This document shows, in pieces, positions 6,859-14,185 of a stretch of DNA of 21,051 nt; the first letter of the stretch is position 1, and every line of letters starts with the position of its first letter. Position numbers and translations under genes: made by a program. The stretch covers positions 1 through 21,051 of the forward strand of contig JAIPDA010000009.1 in the NCBI GenBank assembly GCA_021737905.1, read 5' to 3'. Origin of the DNA: Rhodoferax sp. Lineage in GTDB: Bacteria > Pseudomonadota > Gammaproteobacteria > Burkholderiales > Burkholderiaceae_C. Under the pieces are notes generated by a model. That model had not been told where the DNA came from. It was given only the letters and a program-made list of their open reading frames with translations, and ran no database searches.

Positions 6859-8634
6859 ATGAGCTTGACCATAGACCAGATCAACAGCGCCACGCATGCC
6901 GAGGCCATCAAGCTGCTCGACGGCATTTACGAACACTCCCCCTGGGTGGCAGAGCAGGCACTGGCCGCGCGCCCCTTCAAGTCACTGACCGACCTCAAAC
7001 TGCAAATGGCCCGCGTGTTGCAAGCCGCTAGCAAAGACGCGCAGATCAAGCTCATTCAAGCCCACCCCGAGCTGGCCGGCAAAGCCATGGTGAGCCAAAG
7101 CCTGACAGCCGAGTCCAGCAACGAGCAAGGCAAAGCGGGCCTCACGCAATGCACGCCGGCAGAGTTTGCCGTGATCCAGCAGCTCAATGCCGACTACAAC
7201 GCGAAGTTTGGCTTTCCTTTCATTTTGGCGGTGCGCGGCCCGCGTGGCTTGGGGCTGAACAAGCAGCAGATCATCGAAACTTTTTCAAGGCGGCTGCACG
7301 GCCACCCGGAGTTTGAGCGGCAAGAGTGCCTGCGCAACATCAACCGCATTGCAGAGATCCGGCTCAACGACAAGTTCGGCTACGAGCCGGTGCTGGGCAA
7401 CCAGTTGTGGGACTGGCAAGAAGAGCTCAGCGCCTTCAGTGACCCGGGCTACGCCGACAAAGGCCAGCTCACCGTCACTTACCTGACCGACGCGCACCGC
7501 GCTTGCGCGCAATACATCGTGAACAGCATGCGCGACTGCGGCTTTGATGACGTGAGCATCGACGCAGTGGGCAACGTGGTTGGCATCTACCGCGCCGCAA
7601 ACCCAAGCGCTAAAACCCTGATGACCGGCTCGCACTACGACACCGTGCGCAACGGCGGCAAATACGACGGACGGCTGGGCATCTTCACGCCCATGGCTAG
7701 CGTGCGCGAGCTGCACCGTCAGGGCAAACGCCTGCCCTTTCACTTTGAAGTGGTGGCCTTTGCCGAAGAAGAAGGCCAGCGCTACAAGGCCACATTCTTG
7801 GGCTCGGGCGCGCTGATCGGCGACTTCAAGCCCGAATGGCTGGGGCAGAAAGACGCCGAGGGCATCACCATGCGCCAGGCCATGCAACACGCCGGTCTGA
7901 ACATTGATGGCATCCCGAAGTTGCAGCGCCAGCCGGCCGACTACCTGGGCTTTGTCGAGGTGCACATCGAGCAAGGCCCGGTGCTCAACGAGCTGGACAT
8001 GCCGCTGGGCATCGTCACCTCGATCAACGGCAGCATTCGCATGCAATGCGAGATCATCGGCACCGCCAGCCACGCCGGCACCACGCCCATGGACCGGCGC
8101 GCCGACGCCGCCACCGCACTGGCTGAACTGGCTTTGTATGTAGAGCAACGCGCTCTCAGAGACGGTGACTCGGTAGCCACCATTGGCATGCTGCAAGTGC
8201 CCAATGGCTCGGTCAATGTGGTGCCGGGGCGCTGCTTGTTTTCACTGGACATGCGCGCGCCGGTCAATGCACAGCGTGACGCGCTGGCAGCCGACATCCT
8301 GGCAGCCTTGCAGCGCATTTGCGAGAAGCGCGGTCTGCGTTACACCGCCGAAGAAAGCATGCGCGCCGCCGCTGCGCCCAGCGCGCCATCCTGGCAAGCC
8401 CGCTGGGAGACGGCTGTCAGCTCACTGGGCCTGCCGCTGCACCGCATGCCCAGTGGCGCCGGCCATGACGCCATGAAGCTGCACGAAATCATGCCGCAAG
8501 CCATGCTGTTTGTGCGCGGCCAAAACTCCGGCATCAGCCACAACCCGCTTGAATCGAGCACCAACGACGACATGCAACTGGCGGCTGAAGCCTTCATGCA
8601 TTTGCTGACCCACCTTGACCCTTCTGGACACTGA
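6859..8634 (+). CDS. uraD-allC: UraD-AllC fusion (OHCU decarboxylase + allantoate amidohydrolase)
   Basis: A 591-aa bifunctional protein. Residues 1-170 are UraD, which decarboxylates OHCU to S-allantoin: catalytic His69 in HPELAGK, then SSNEQ and the FGFPFILAVRG segment. Residues about 180-590 are an M20-type amidohydrolase like AllC, which removes ammonia from allantoate. Its metal-site residues are visible: His259 (GSHYDT), Asp270 (KYDG), Glu304 within AEEEGQR, His369 (VHIEQGP) and His561 (ISHNP). ATG 6859 has AAGGA at good spacing; the earlier in-frame ATG at 6796 overlaps puuE. The two domains are non-consecutive steps, with PuuE acting between them. The next gene begins 4 bases after the stop. 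Confidence 0.95.
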   Translation: MSLTIDQINSATHAEAIKLLDGIYEHSPWVAEQALAARPFKSLTDLKLQMARVLQAASKDAQIKLIQAHPELAGKAMVSQSLTAESSNEQGKAGLTQCTPAEFAVIQQLNADYNAKFGFPFILAVRGPRGLGLNKQQIIETFSRRLHGHPEFERQECLRNINRIAEIRLNDKFGYEPVLGNQLWDWQEELSAFSDPGYADKGQLTVTYLTDAHRACAQYIVNSMRDCGFDDVSIDAVGNVVGIYRAANPSAKTLMTGSHYDTVRNGGKYDGRLGIFTPMASVRELHRQGKRLPFHFEVVAFAEEEGQRYKATFLGSGALIGDFKPEWLGQKDAEGITMRQAMQHAGLNIDGIPKLQRQPADYLGFVEVHIEQGPVLNELDMPLGIVTSINGSIRMQCEIIGTASHAGTTPMDRRADAATALAELALYVEQRALRDGDSVATIGMLQVPNGSVNVVPGRCLFSLDMRAPVNAQRDALAADILAALQRICEKRGLRYTAEESMRAAAAPSAPSWQARWETAVSSLGLPLHRMPSGAGHDAMKLHEIMPQAMLFVRGQNSGISHNPLESSTNDDMQLAAEAFMHLLTHLDPSGH

Positions 8635-8638
8635 AAAC

Positions 8639-9886
8639 ATGAGCACAAACTACGCCCAACTCGACGCCTGGATCGACGCCCACTTTGACGAACAGGTGAA
8701 GTTCCTGCAAGAACTCATCCGCGTGCCCACCGACACACCGCCCGGCAACAACACGCCGCACGCGCTGCGCGCCGCCGAGTTGATTGAAGCCATGGGCCTG
8801 CCGGTTGAAAAGCATGAAGTGCCGCAAGCCGCCGTGTTGGCTGCCGGCCTGGAAAGCATCACCAACCTGGTGGCACGCCGCCACTACGGCCCGGGTGGCC
8901 GCACCATCGCCCTGAACGCGCACGGCGACGTGGTGCCACCCGGCGAAGGCTGGACCAAGAACCCTTACGGCGGCGAGATTGAAGCCGGCAAGATTTACGG
9001 CCGCGCCGCTGCAGTGAGCAAATGCGATTTTTCGACCTTCACCTTTGCGGTGCGCGCGCTCGAAGCCGTGGCCAAGCCCAAGCAAGGCGGCATCGAACTG
9101 GTGTTCACTTACGACGAAGAATTCGGCGGGGAAGTCGGCCCGGCGTGGTTGCTGGAAAACAAAATCATCCACCCCGACCTGGTGATTGCCGCCGGCTTTA
9201 GCTACCAGGTGATCACCGCGCACAACGGCTGCCTGCAAATGGAACTCACCGTGCACGGCAAGATGGCCCACGCCGCCGTGCCGCACACCGGCATCGACGC
9301 ACTGCAAGGCGCCAACCGCATTTTGACGGCGCTGTACGCGCAAAACGCGCTGTACAAAAACATCACGTCCCAGGTCGAAGGCATCACCCACCCGTACCTG
9401 AATGTCGGCTTTATTTCAGGCGGCACCAACACCAATGTGGTGCCCGGCAAAGTCACGCTCAAGCTGGACCGCCGCATGATTCCCGAGGAAGACCCGGTGG
9501 CCGTGGAAGCCAGCATACGCGCCGTGATTGCCGCAGCCGTGGCTGACTTCAACCAAGGCCGCAGCGACGACGGCATTCATGTGGATGTGCGCCGCATGCT
9601 GCTGTCCAAAGCCCTCAAGCCCCTGCCCGGCCACAAGCCCCTGGCCGAAGCCCTGCAACGCAATGCCACCGAGTTGTTCAAAGAAGCCATCCCGGCCTGC
9701 GGCACGCCGCTTTACACCGACGTGCGCATCTTCGGCGAAGCCGGCATTCCGGGCGTGCTCTACGGCGCAGGCCCGCGCACCGTGCTTGAATCCCACGCCA
9801 AACGCGCAGACGAACGCCTGGACCTGGAAGACCTGCGCCGCGCCACCAAAGTGATTGCGCGCAGCTTGCATGACTTGCTGGGCTGA
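8639..9886 (+). CDS. M20-family (ArgE/DapE-like) hydrolase, atypical metal site
   Basis: A 415-aa cytoplasmic M20 peptidase/deacylase relative. His95 and Asp97 (NAHGDVV), the DEE at 159-161, the dimerisation-domain strand VHGKMAHAAVPHTGIDA and C-terminal His386 (ESHAKRADE) are present. The usual bridging aspartate of the GRGASDMKG motif is not there: the sequence reads YGRAAAVSKCDF (120-131). The later acidic ligand region reads VIAAGFSY instead of the usual GEPT-like motif. It sits 4 bases after uraD-allC, so it probably acts on a purine breakdown product such as ureidoglycolate or a ureido/carbamoyl compound. That substrate is inference from context. Confidence 0.85.
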   Translation: MSTNYAQLDAWIDAHFDEQVKFLQELIRVPTDTPPGNNTPHALRAAELIEAMGLPVEKHEVPQAAVLAAGLESITNLVARRHYGPGGRTIALNAHGDVVPPGEGWTKNPYGGEIEAGKIYGRAAAVSKCDFSTFTFAVRALEAVAKPKQGGIELVFTYDEEFGGEVGPAWLLENKIIHPDLVIAAGFSYQVITAHNGCLQMELTVHGKMAHAAVPHTGIDALQGANRILTALYAQNALYKNITSQVEGITHPYLNVGFISGGTNTNVVPGKVTLKLDRRMIPEEDPVAVEASIRAVIAAAVADFNQGRSDDGIHVDVRRMLLSKALKPLPGHKPLAEALQRNATELFKEAIPACGTPLYTDVRIFGEAGIPGVLYGAGPRTVLESHAKRADERLDLEDLRRATKVIARSLHDLLG

Positions 9887-9907
9887 AAAAAGCGGGGATG
9901 GCAAGCG

Positions 9908-10070
9908 GGGATGGATCCCCGCATTCGCGAGGATGACGGACAGGGGCAGTCATTGCCGCGCCCCCCGTCATTCCTGCGCAGGCAGGAATCCATCCCCGCC
10001 CCACCCGTCAATCCTGCGCCCCCCGTCAATCCTGCGTCCTCTCGTCATTCCTGCGTAGGCAGGAATCCAT
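9908..10070. repeat. Cluster of REP-like palindromic repeats
   Basis: Downstream of the M20 gene, a GGATGGATCCCCGC...GAGGATGACGG element (9908-9939) is followed by two hairpin elements of the type GTCATTCCTGCG.AGGCAGGAATCCAT at 9967-9993 and 10044-10070. Shorter partial copies (GTCAATCCTGCG) lie between. Each hairpin pairs ATTCCTGC with GCAGGAAT. The same family occurs at 19397-19608. Open frames through it are repeat-encoded artefacts. Confidence 0.8.
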
Positions 10071-10122
10071 ACCCACCCCACCCCGACCATCGGGTTTATG
10101 CTGATTTTTTGTATGGATTAGG

Positions 10123-10130
10123 TGTATACA
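10123..10130. promoter_or_regulatory. Second TGTATACA operator-like site
   Basis: AGGTGTATACACTTTGGCT matches the site at 5156-5163 in its palindromic core and in the TTTGGCT that follows. It lies about 160 bases upstream of the sigma-54 promoter of the importer genes. It could place the transporter under the same GntR regulator as uraH/gntR. Confidence 0.5.
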
Positions 10131-10288
10131 CTTTGGCTCACAAAACCATGAACTGCGTACATCTTCTCAACCAAGCCTTGGAATTGGGCTTATTTCAGGG
10201 TATGTCCGAACAATTTTCCAATCGGTCCGGTCTTCTGGCGGGCAAAGCTGACCGAGAATAGAAGGCTGAACTCGCATAAGCGGCCAAC

Positions 10289-10304
10289 TGGCACATTTAT
10301 TGCA
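10289..10304 (+). promoter_or_regulatory. Sigma-54 (RpoN) promoter of the importer genes
   Basis: TGGCACATTTATTGCA matches the -24/-12 consensus TGGCACG-N4-TTGC at every defined base except the seventh (A for G). The GG and GC doublets are correctly spaced, 12 bases apart. Transcription would begin near 10315, leaving a leader of about 26 bases before the ATG at 10341. Nitrogen-scavenging transporters are commonly NtrC/RpoN dependent; no clear NtrC site was recognised. Confidence 0.75.
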
Positions 10305-10340
10305 AAAGTTTTTACTCCTCACTTTTAACTGGAAGTACCC

Positions 10341-11372
10341 ATGAAAACTCGCACTTTCCTCCAAACAACACTGGCACTGGCCGCCGTACTGTCCATGGGC
10401 GCTGCCCAGGCGCAAAACACGCCCATCAAGTTTCAGCTGGACTGGCGCTTTGAAGGCCCTGCCGCCCTGTTCCTGACGCCTGTGGCCAAAGGCTATTTCA
10501 AAGATGAGAAGCTTGACGTGACAGTGGACGCCGGCAACGGCTCCGGCGGCGCGGTGACCCGTGTGGCCTCCGGCACTTACGACATGGGCTTTGCCGACCT
10601 GGCTTCGCTCATGGAGTTCCATGCCAACAACCCCGACGCACCTAACAAGCCTGTGGCCGTGATGGTGGTCTACAACAACACGCCCGCATCGGTCATGTCG
10701 CTCAAAAAGACCGGCATCAAAACCCCGGCCGACCTGAACGGCAAAAAACTCGGCGCTCCGGGCTTTGACGCCGGCCGCCGTGCCTTCCCGATTTTCTCTA
10801 AAGCCAACAACGTCAGCTCTGTGCAGTGGATCTCTATGGACCCGCCGCTGCGCGAAACCATGCTGGCCCGCGGTGACGTGGACGCCATCACCGGCTTTAC
10901 CTTCACCTCGCTGCTGAACCTCGAAGCGCGTGGCGTCAAAGCTGAAGACGTCGCCATCCTGCCCTATGCAGACTACGGTGTGAAGCTCTACGGCAACGTC
11001 GTCATCGTGTCGCCCAAGATGATCAAAGAAAACCCGGCCGCCATCAAGTCGTTCTTGAAAGCCTTCACCAAAGGCGCCAAAGATGTCATGGCCAACCCGG
11101 CTGCCGCTATCAACGACGTCAAGGCACGTGACGGCATCTTGAACGTGCCCCTCGAAACACGCCGCCTGCAATTGGCCATTGACACCGTCATCAACAGCCC
11201 CGACGCCCGCGCCGAAGGCTTTGGCCAGCTCAAAGGCCCGCGCCTGGCGCTGATGGCGTCGCAAGTGTCTGACGCTTTTGGCACCAAGACCCGCGTCAAC
11301 CCCGACGCCGTCTGGAACGGCAGCTTTTTGCCCACCGCGGCAGAGCTGAACGTGCTGCCAGCCAAGCGCTGA
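10341..11372 (+). CDS. ABC transporter periplasmic binding protein (NMT1/THI5-like)
   Basis: A 343-aa periplasmic solute receptor. The signal peptide has KTR, then LALAAVLSMG, and a likely cut after AQA at residue 24. The mature protein is of the NMT1/THI5 (NitT/TauT) type: QLDWRFEGPAALFLTPVAKG, VDAGNGSGGAVTRVASGTYD, GFADLASL, and DLNGKKLGAPGFDAGRRAFP. The ATG has GGAAG upstream. It is the first gene behind the sigma-54 promoter. Location in a urate/allantoin cluster suggests uptake of a purine, allantoin or related heterocycle; the ligand is inferred. A strong terminator follows it, so it is probably made in excess over the membrane parts. Confidence 0.88.
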   Translation: MKTRTFLQTTLALAAVLSMGAAQAQNTPIKFQLDWRFEGPAALFLTPVAKGYFKDEKLDVTVDAGNGSGGAVTRVASGTYDMGFADLASLMEFHANNPDAPNKPVAVMVVYNNTPASVMSLKKTGIKTPADLNGKKLGAPGFDAGRRAFPIFSKANNVSSVQWISMDPPLRETMLARGDVDAITGFTFTSLLNLEARGVKAEDVAILPYADYGVKLYGNVVIVSPKMIKENPAAIKSFLKAFTKGAKDVMANPAAAINDVKARDGILNVPLETRRLQLAIDTVINSPDARAEGFGQLKGPRLALMASQVSDAFGTKTRVNPDAVWNGSFLPTAAELNVLPAKR

Positions 11373-11403
11373 ACCGGCCCGCCTGACTTGGCTTGACTCC
11401 CAG

Positions 11404-11439
11404 GGCCGGCATTCTTTTCAAAGAGTGCCGGCCTTTTTT
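11404..11439 (+). terminator. Terminator/attenuator after the binding-protein gene
   Basis: GGCCGGCA (11404-11411) pairs with TGCCGGCC (11426-11433), directly followed by TTTTTT. This is a strong intrinsic terminator shape between the binding-protein gene and the ATPase gene. Partial read-through would give the usual excess of binding protein over transporter. Confidence 0.88.
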
Positions 11440-11453
11440 ACGAAAAAACCACC

Positions 11454-12320
11454 TTGACTTCACCCCACACACCCGCCAGCTTTGTTGAGTTTCAAGATGT
11501 CTGGCTTGCTTACAACGAGGAGTTGCTGGCGCAGCAAAACTTCGCGGTAGAAGCCATTGACCTGCAAGTGCGACAGGGCGAGTTCATCGCCATCGTCGGG
11601 CCGTCGGGCTGCGGCAAGTCCACCTTCATGAAGCTCACCACCGGGCTGAAGATGCCGTCCAAAGGCCGCATCACCATTGACGGCGCGCCCGTCACCGGCC
11701 CCTTGAAGATTTCGGGCATGGCTTTTCAGGCGCCTTCGCTGCTGCCATGGCGCACTACAGTAGACAACGTGCTGCTGCCGCTGGAGATCGTCGAGCCCTA
11801 CCGCAGCAACTTCAAAGCCAAGCGCGCCGAATACGAAGACCGCGCCCGCAAGCTGCTGCAAAAAGTCGGCCTGGCTGGTTATGAAGACAAGTTTCCCTGG
11901 CAATTGTCGGGCGGCATGCAGCAACGCGTCAGCATTTGCCGCGCTCTCATTCACGAACCCAAAATGCTGCTGCTCGACGAGCCCTTCGGCGCGCTTGATG
12001 CGTTTACCCGCGAAGAGCTGTGGTGCATCTTGCGCGACCTCTGGACCGAGCAGCGTTTCAACGTCATTTTGGTCACGCATGATTTGCGCGAGTCGGTGTT
12101 TCTGGCCGACACCGTGTATGTCATGAGCAAGAGCCCCGGGCGCTTTGTGGTCAAACGCGAGATTGATCTGCCGCGCCCGCGCGACCTGGAAGTGACCTAC
12201 TCCAAAGAGTTTTCAGACATCGTTCACGAGTTGCGCGGCCACATTGGCGCCATTCGCAACACCGGCGTGGCCCAAGCCGCCGCCGCACAAGCTAGCGCAG
12301 ACAAGGCAGGTACCGCATGA
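11454..12320 (+). CDS. ABC transporter ATP-binding protein (NitT/TauT type)
   Basis: A 288-aa ATPase that powers the importer. Walker A GPSGCGKST (49-57), Q-loop Gln92 (FQAPSLLPW), signature LSGGM (151-155), Walker B MLLLDEP (171-177), the D-loop GALD and H-loop His209 (VTHD) are all intact. FQ.PSLLPW and ESVFLADTVYVMS are typical of the nitrate/sulfonate class. No ATG exists in frame near the N-terminus, so the start is taken as TTG 11454, 14 bases after the terminator T-run. There is no strong ribosome site, which would favour low expression. The stop overlaps the permease start (ATGA). Confidence 0.92.
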   Translation: MTSPHTPASFVEFQDVWLAYNEELLAQQNFAVEAIDLQVRQGEFIAIVGPSGCGKSTFMKLTTGLKMPSKGRITIDGAPVTGPLKISGMAFQAPSLLPWRTTVDNVLLPLEIVEPYRSNFKAKRAEYEDRARKLLQKVGLAGYEDKFPWQLSGGMQQRVSICRALIHEPKMLLLDEPFGALDAFTREELWCILRDLWTEQRFNVILVTHDLRESVFLADTVYVMSKSPGRFVVKREIDLPRPRDLEVTYSKEFSDIVHELRGHIGAIRNTGVAQAAAAQASADKAGTA

Positions 12321-13084
12321 TTTCCAAACAAGTTGAGCGCTGGTCGCCACTGGTCTTGCTCTTGGTGCTGGTGGCACTGTGGCAAGGCGTGTGCGTGCTG
12401 TTCGCCATTCCAGAATTCATCTTCCCGGCGCCCACGCAAATTGCGCAGGCCATGAGCGAGTTCTCAGGCCCCATTGCAGAAGCCGCCTGGAAAACCTTCT
12501 GGGTCACCATGGTCGGCTTTGGCATCTCCATCGTGGTCGGCGTGCTGCTGGGCTTTTTGGTCGGCTCTTCGCGCCTGGCCTACGCGGCTGTCTACCCGCT
12601 GCTGGTGGCTTTCAACGCCGTGCCCAAAGCCGCCATCGTGCCCATCCTGATCGTCTGGTTCGGCATCGGTGTCGGCCCCGGCATTTTGACGGCCTTTCTC
12701 ATCTCGTTTTTCCCCATCACCGTCAACATGGCCACTGGCCTGGCCACGCTAGAGCCCGAACTCGAAGACGTGCTGCGCGTGCTGGGCGCCAAACGCATGG
12801 ACGTGCTGATGAAAGTCGGTCTGCCCCGCTCCATGCCCTTCTTTTACGGCTCGCTCAAAATCTCCATCACCCTGGCCTTTGTGGGCACCGTGCTGGCCGA
12901 AATGACGGCCGGCGACTCTGGCATCGGCTACCTCATGCAAAGCGCCGGCTCCCAGCAACGCCTGGCCCTGGCCTTCGCCGGCCTGGTCGTCATCGGCGCC
13001 ATGGCCATGCTGATGTACGAGCTGTTCAGCGCGGTAGAAAAACACACGACGGCCTGGGCGCATCGGGGTTCGCAGGGGCATTGA
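12317..13084 (+). CDS. ABC transporter permease (NitT/TauT type)
   Basis: A 255-aa inner-membrane protein of the BPD_transp_1 family with about six hydrophobic segments. The first is near residues 10-30; others lie near 60-85, 90-113, 118-140, 180-200 and 217-237. The ATPase-docking EAA loop is LEPELEDVLRVLGAKRMDVLMKVGLPRSMPFF (about 145-176), written here with the conserved glycine at 157. The ATG overlaps the ATPase stop by four bases, so translation is coupled. Only one permease gene is present, implying a homodimer. It closes the importer set with the preceding binding protein and ATPase. Confidence 0.92.
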   Translation: MISKQVERWSPLVLLLVLVALWQGVCVLFAIPEFIFPAPTQIAQAMSEFSGPIAEAAWKTFWVTMVGFGISIVVGVLLGFLVGSSRLAYAAVYPLLVAFNAVPKAAIVPILIVWFGIGVGPGILTAFLISFFPITVNMATGLATLEPELEDVLRVLGAKRMDVLMKVGLPRSMPFFYGSLKISITLAFVGTVLAEMTAGDSGIGYLMQSAGSQQRLALAFAGLVVIGAMAMLMYELFSAVEKHTTAWAHRGSQGH

Positions 13085-13104
13085 GGGCGGATGCACCCTC
13101 TTTT
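13083..13104 (+). terminator. Possible weak terminator after the importer
   Basis: GAGGG (13083-13087) pairs with CCCTC (13096-13100), followed by TTTT. The stem is only 5 bp and overlaps the permease stop codon. Confidence 0.4.
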
Positions 13105-13131
13105 CGACTACGCCAAATGTTCCTGATTTTT

Positions 13132-13163
13132 AATTGGTCAGGTTTCTAATTTCAATTGGTCAG
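13132..13163. repeat. Direct repeat AATTGGTCAG x2
   Basis: AATTGGTCAG occurs at 13132-13141 and 13154-13163, 22 bases apart and in the same orientation. The second copy overlaps the 3' end of the convergent XRE gene. The half-site resembles AATTGGT words bound by some GntR proteins, but a role is only guessed. Confidence 0.45.
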
Positions 13164-13468
13164 CTTTTTCGGCTGTAAGCCGTGGCGGTACTTTCGCCAT
13201 CCAAAATGCGCGCATCCATTTGTCCGCCTGTGGCGCGCGCCAGTTTCACCATGGATTCGATGGTGAGGTTGGTGTCGCCCCGGAACACCTTGCTGATGTA
13301 CGCCGCACTGGTGCCCATCTTTTTGGCCAGGTCGGCATAGCTCAGGCCCGCAGCGCGGCGTTGCTGCTCCAGGGCCAAGGCAAATTCAAGCTTTGCGCTT
13401 TCTACCCAATAGACATCTGTTTGTTTAGCCTCGTCCACAAAGGCCTTGAGTTGTTTACTCAGCGTCAT
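13160..13468 (-). CDS. XRE-family helix-turn-helix protein (antitoxin-like)
   Basis: A 102-aa DNA-binding protein. The XRE helix-turn-helix lies at about residues 38-65 (LSYADLAKKMGTSAAYISKV, then FRGDTNLTIESMVKLARA). The N-terminal part (TDVYWVESAKLEFALALEQQ) is common in single-domain antitoxin-type regulators. The ATG at 13468 has a strong AAGGAG seven bases upstream. It lies 33 bases after the HigA-like gene on the same strand, so it may be a third member of that toxin-antitoxin operon or an independent regulator. No further partner toxin is seen beside it. Confidence 0.8.
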   Translation of the reverse strand: MTLSKQLKAFVDEAKQTDVYWVESAKLEFALALEQQRRAAGLSYADLAKKMGTSAAYISKVFRGDTNLTIESMVKLARATGGQMDARILDGESTATAYSRKS

Positions 13469-13501
13469 CTCTAAGCTCCTTCAGTTGGCTTTTTCACCCG
13501 C

Positions 13502-13819
13502 TCAGGCCGCCTTGCGCGGCACCAACTTAACCTGCAAATCACAACCCACAGCCGCCGCGTATTTTTTGAGCGTTGCCAGCGATGGCGTGTGGCGGCCTGC
13601 AGATTCGAGACGGGATATGGCGCTTTTGGTGGTGCCCATGCGTTCGGCTACGGCGTCTTGGGTCAAGCCCGCTTTGGCACGCGCACCCAGCATCTGGCTA
13701 GCCAATGCGTATTCCAGTTCAAGGCCTTCATACGCTTCAGTGAACCCGGGCTTGAGCTTGGCGCTTGCGATGAACTCAGCGTGATTGTGCGGAACAGGTT
13801 TGAATTTCAAGTCAGCCAT
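13502..13819 (-). CDS. XRE-family antitoxin of HigBA-like pair
   Basis: A 105-aa protein. The C-terminal half holds the helix-turn-helix, about residues 50-80: AGLTQDAVAERMGTTKSAIS, then RLESAGRHTPSLATL. The N-terminal half (FTEAYEGLELEYALASQML) is typical of antitoxins that pair with Gp49-like HigB toxins. The start ATG at 13819 overlaps the toxin stop by 8 bases, giving translational coupling in toxin-first order. It should bind the toxin through the N-terminal region and DNA through the C-terminal one. Confidence 0.87.
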   Translation of the reverse strand: MADLKFKPVPHNHAEFIASAKLKPGFTEAYEGLELEYALASQMLGARAKAGLTQDAVAERMGTTKSAISRLESAGRHTPSLATLKKYAAAVGCDLQVKLVPRKAA

Positions 13820-14138
13820 GGAGCAACTCCTTAAGACGCTTGCGCGCCAGATTTAATTCCTTGTCGGGTGTTTGCTGCGTCTTCTTGATGAAGGCATGCA
13901 ACACCACCACGCGCTTACCCAGCAAAAAACAATAAAACGCGCGACCAATGCCAGATCGCCCGCGCGGTCGAACCTCAAACAAACCATCTCCAAACGCCCT
14001 TGAATGCGGCATTCGAAGGCTGGGACCGTGTTCAGTCAAAAGCTCAATCAATCGAGCATAGTCAGCCAGCACATCCACCGGCCAGGACTGAACCTCATTC
14101 AAGACCCGCTCATGGAAATAGCTCACATCAAAAGCCAT
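13812..14138 (-). CDS. RelE/HigB-family (Gp49-like) toxin
   Basis: A 108-aa protein of the phage Gp49-like/RelE superfamily. The conserved order is LLTEHGPSLRMPHSRAFGDG, LFEVRPRGRSGIGRAFY, then the strand VVVLHAFIKKTQQTP and A.KRLKELL at the C-terminus. Family knowledge: these are ribosome-dependent mRNA interferases. The ATG at 14138 with GGGGCAGG just upstream is preferred over the TTG at 14159. It follows the GIY-YIG gene by 47 bases on the same strand, so it might share that transcript. Confidence 0.87.
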   Translation of the reverse strand: MAFDVSYFHERVLNEVQSWPVDVLADYARLIELLTEHGPSLRMPHSRAFGDGLFEVRPRGRSGIGRAFYCFLLGKRVVVLHAFIKKTQQTPDKELNLARKRLKELLHG

Positions 14139-14185
14139 AGCCTGCCCCAATGTTAGCAAATACGCGAACTTTCATCAACCGGGCC

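Larger units (their letters stand above)
9887..10340. other. Intergenic control region between catabolic genes and importer
   Basis: A 454-base gene-free stretch. It contains the REP cluster (9908-10070), then an AT-richer segment with a TGTATACA operator-like palindrome (10123-10130), about 150 bases without recognisable features, and a sigma-54 promoter (10289-10304). No protein gene is supported. Confidence 0.7.
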
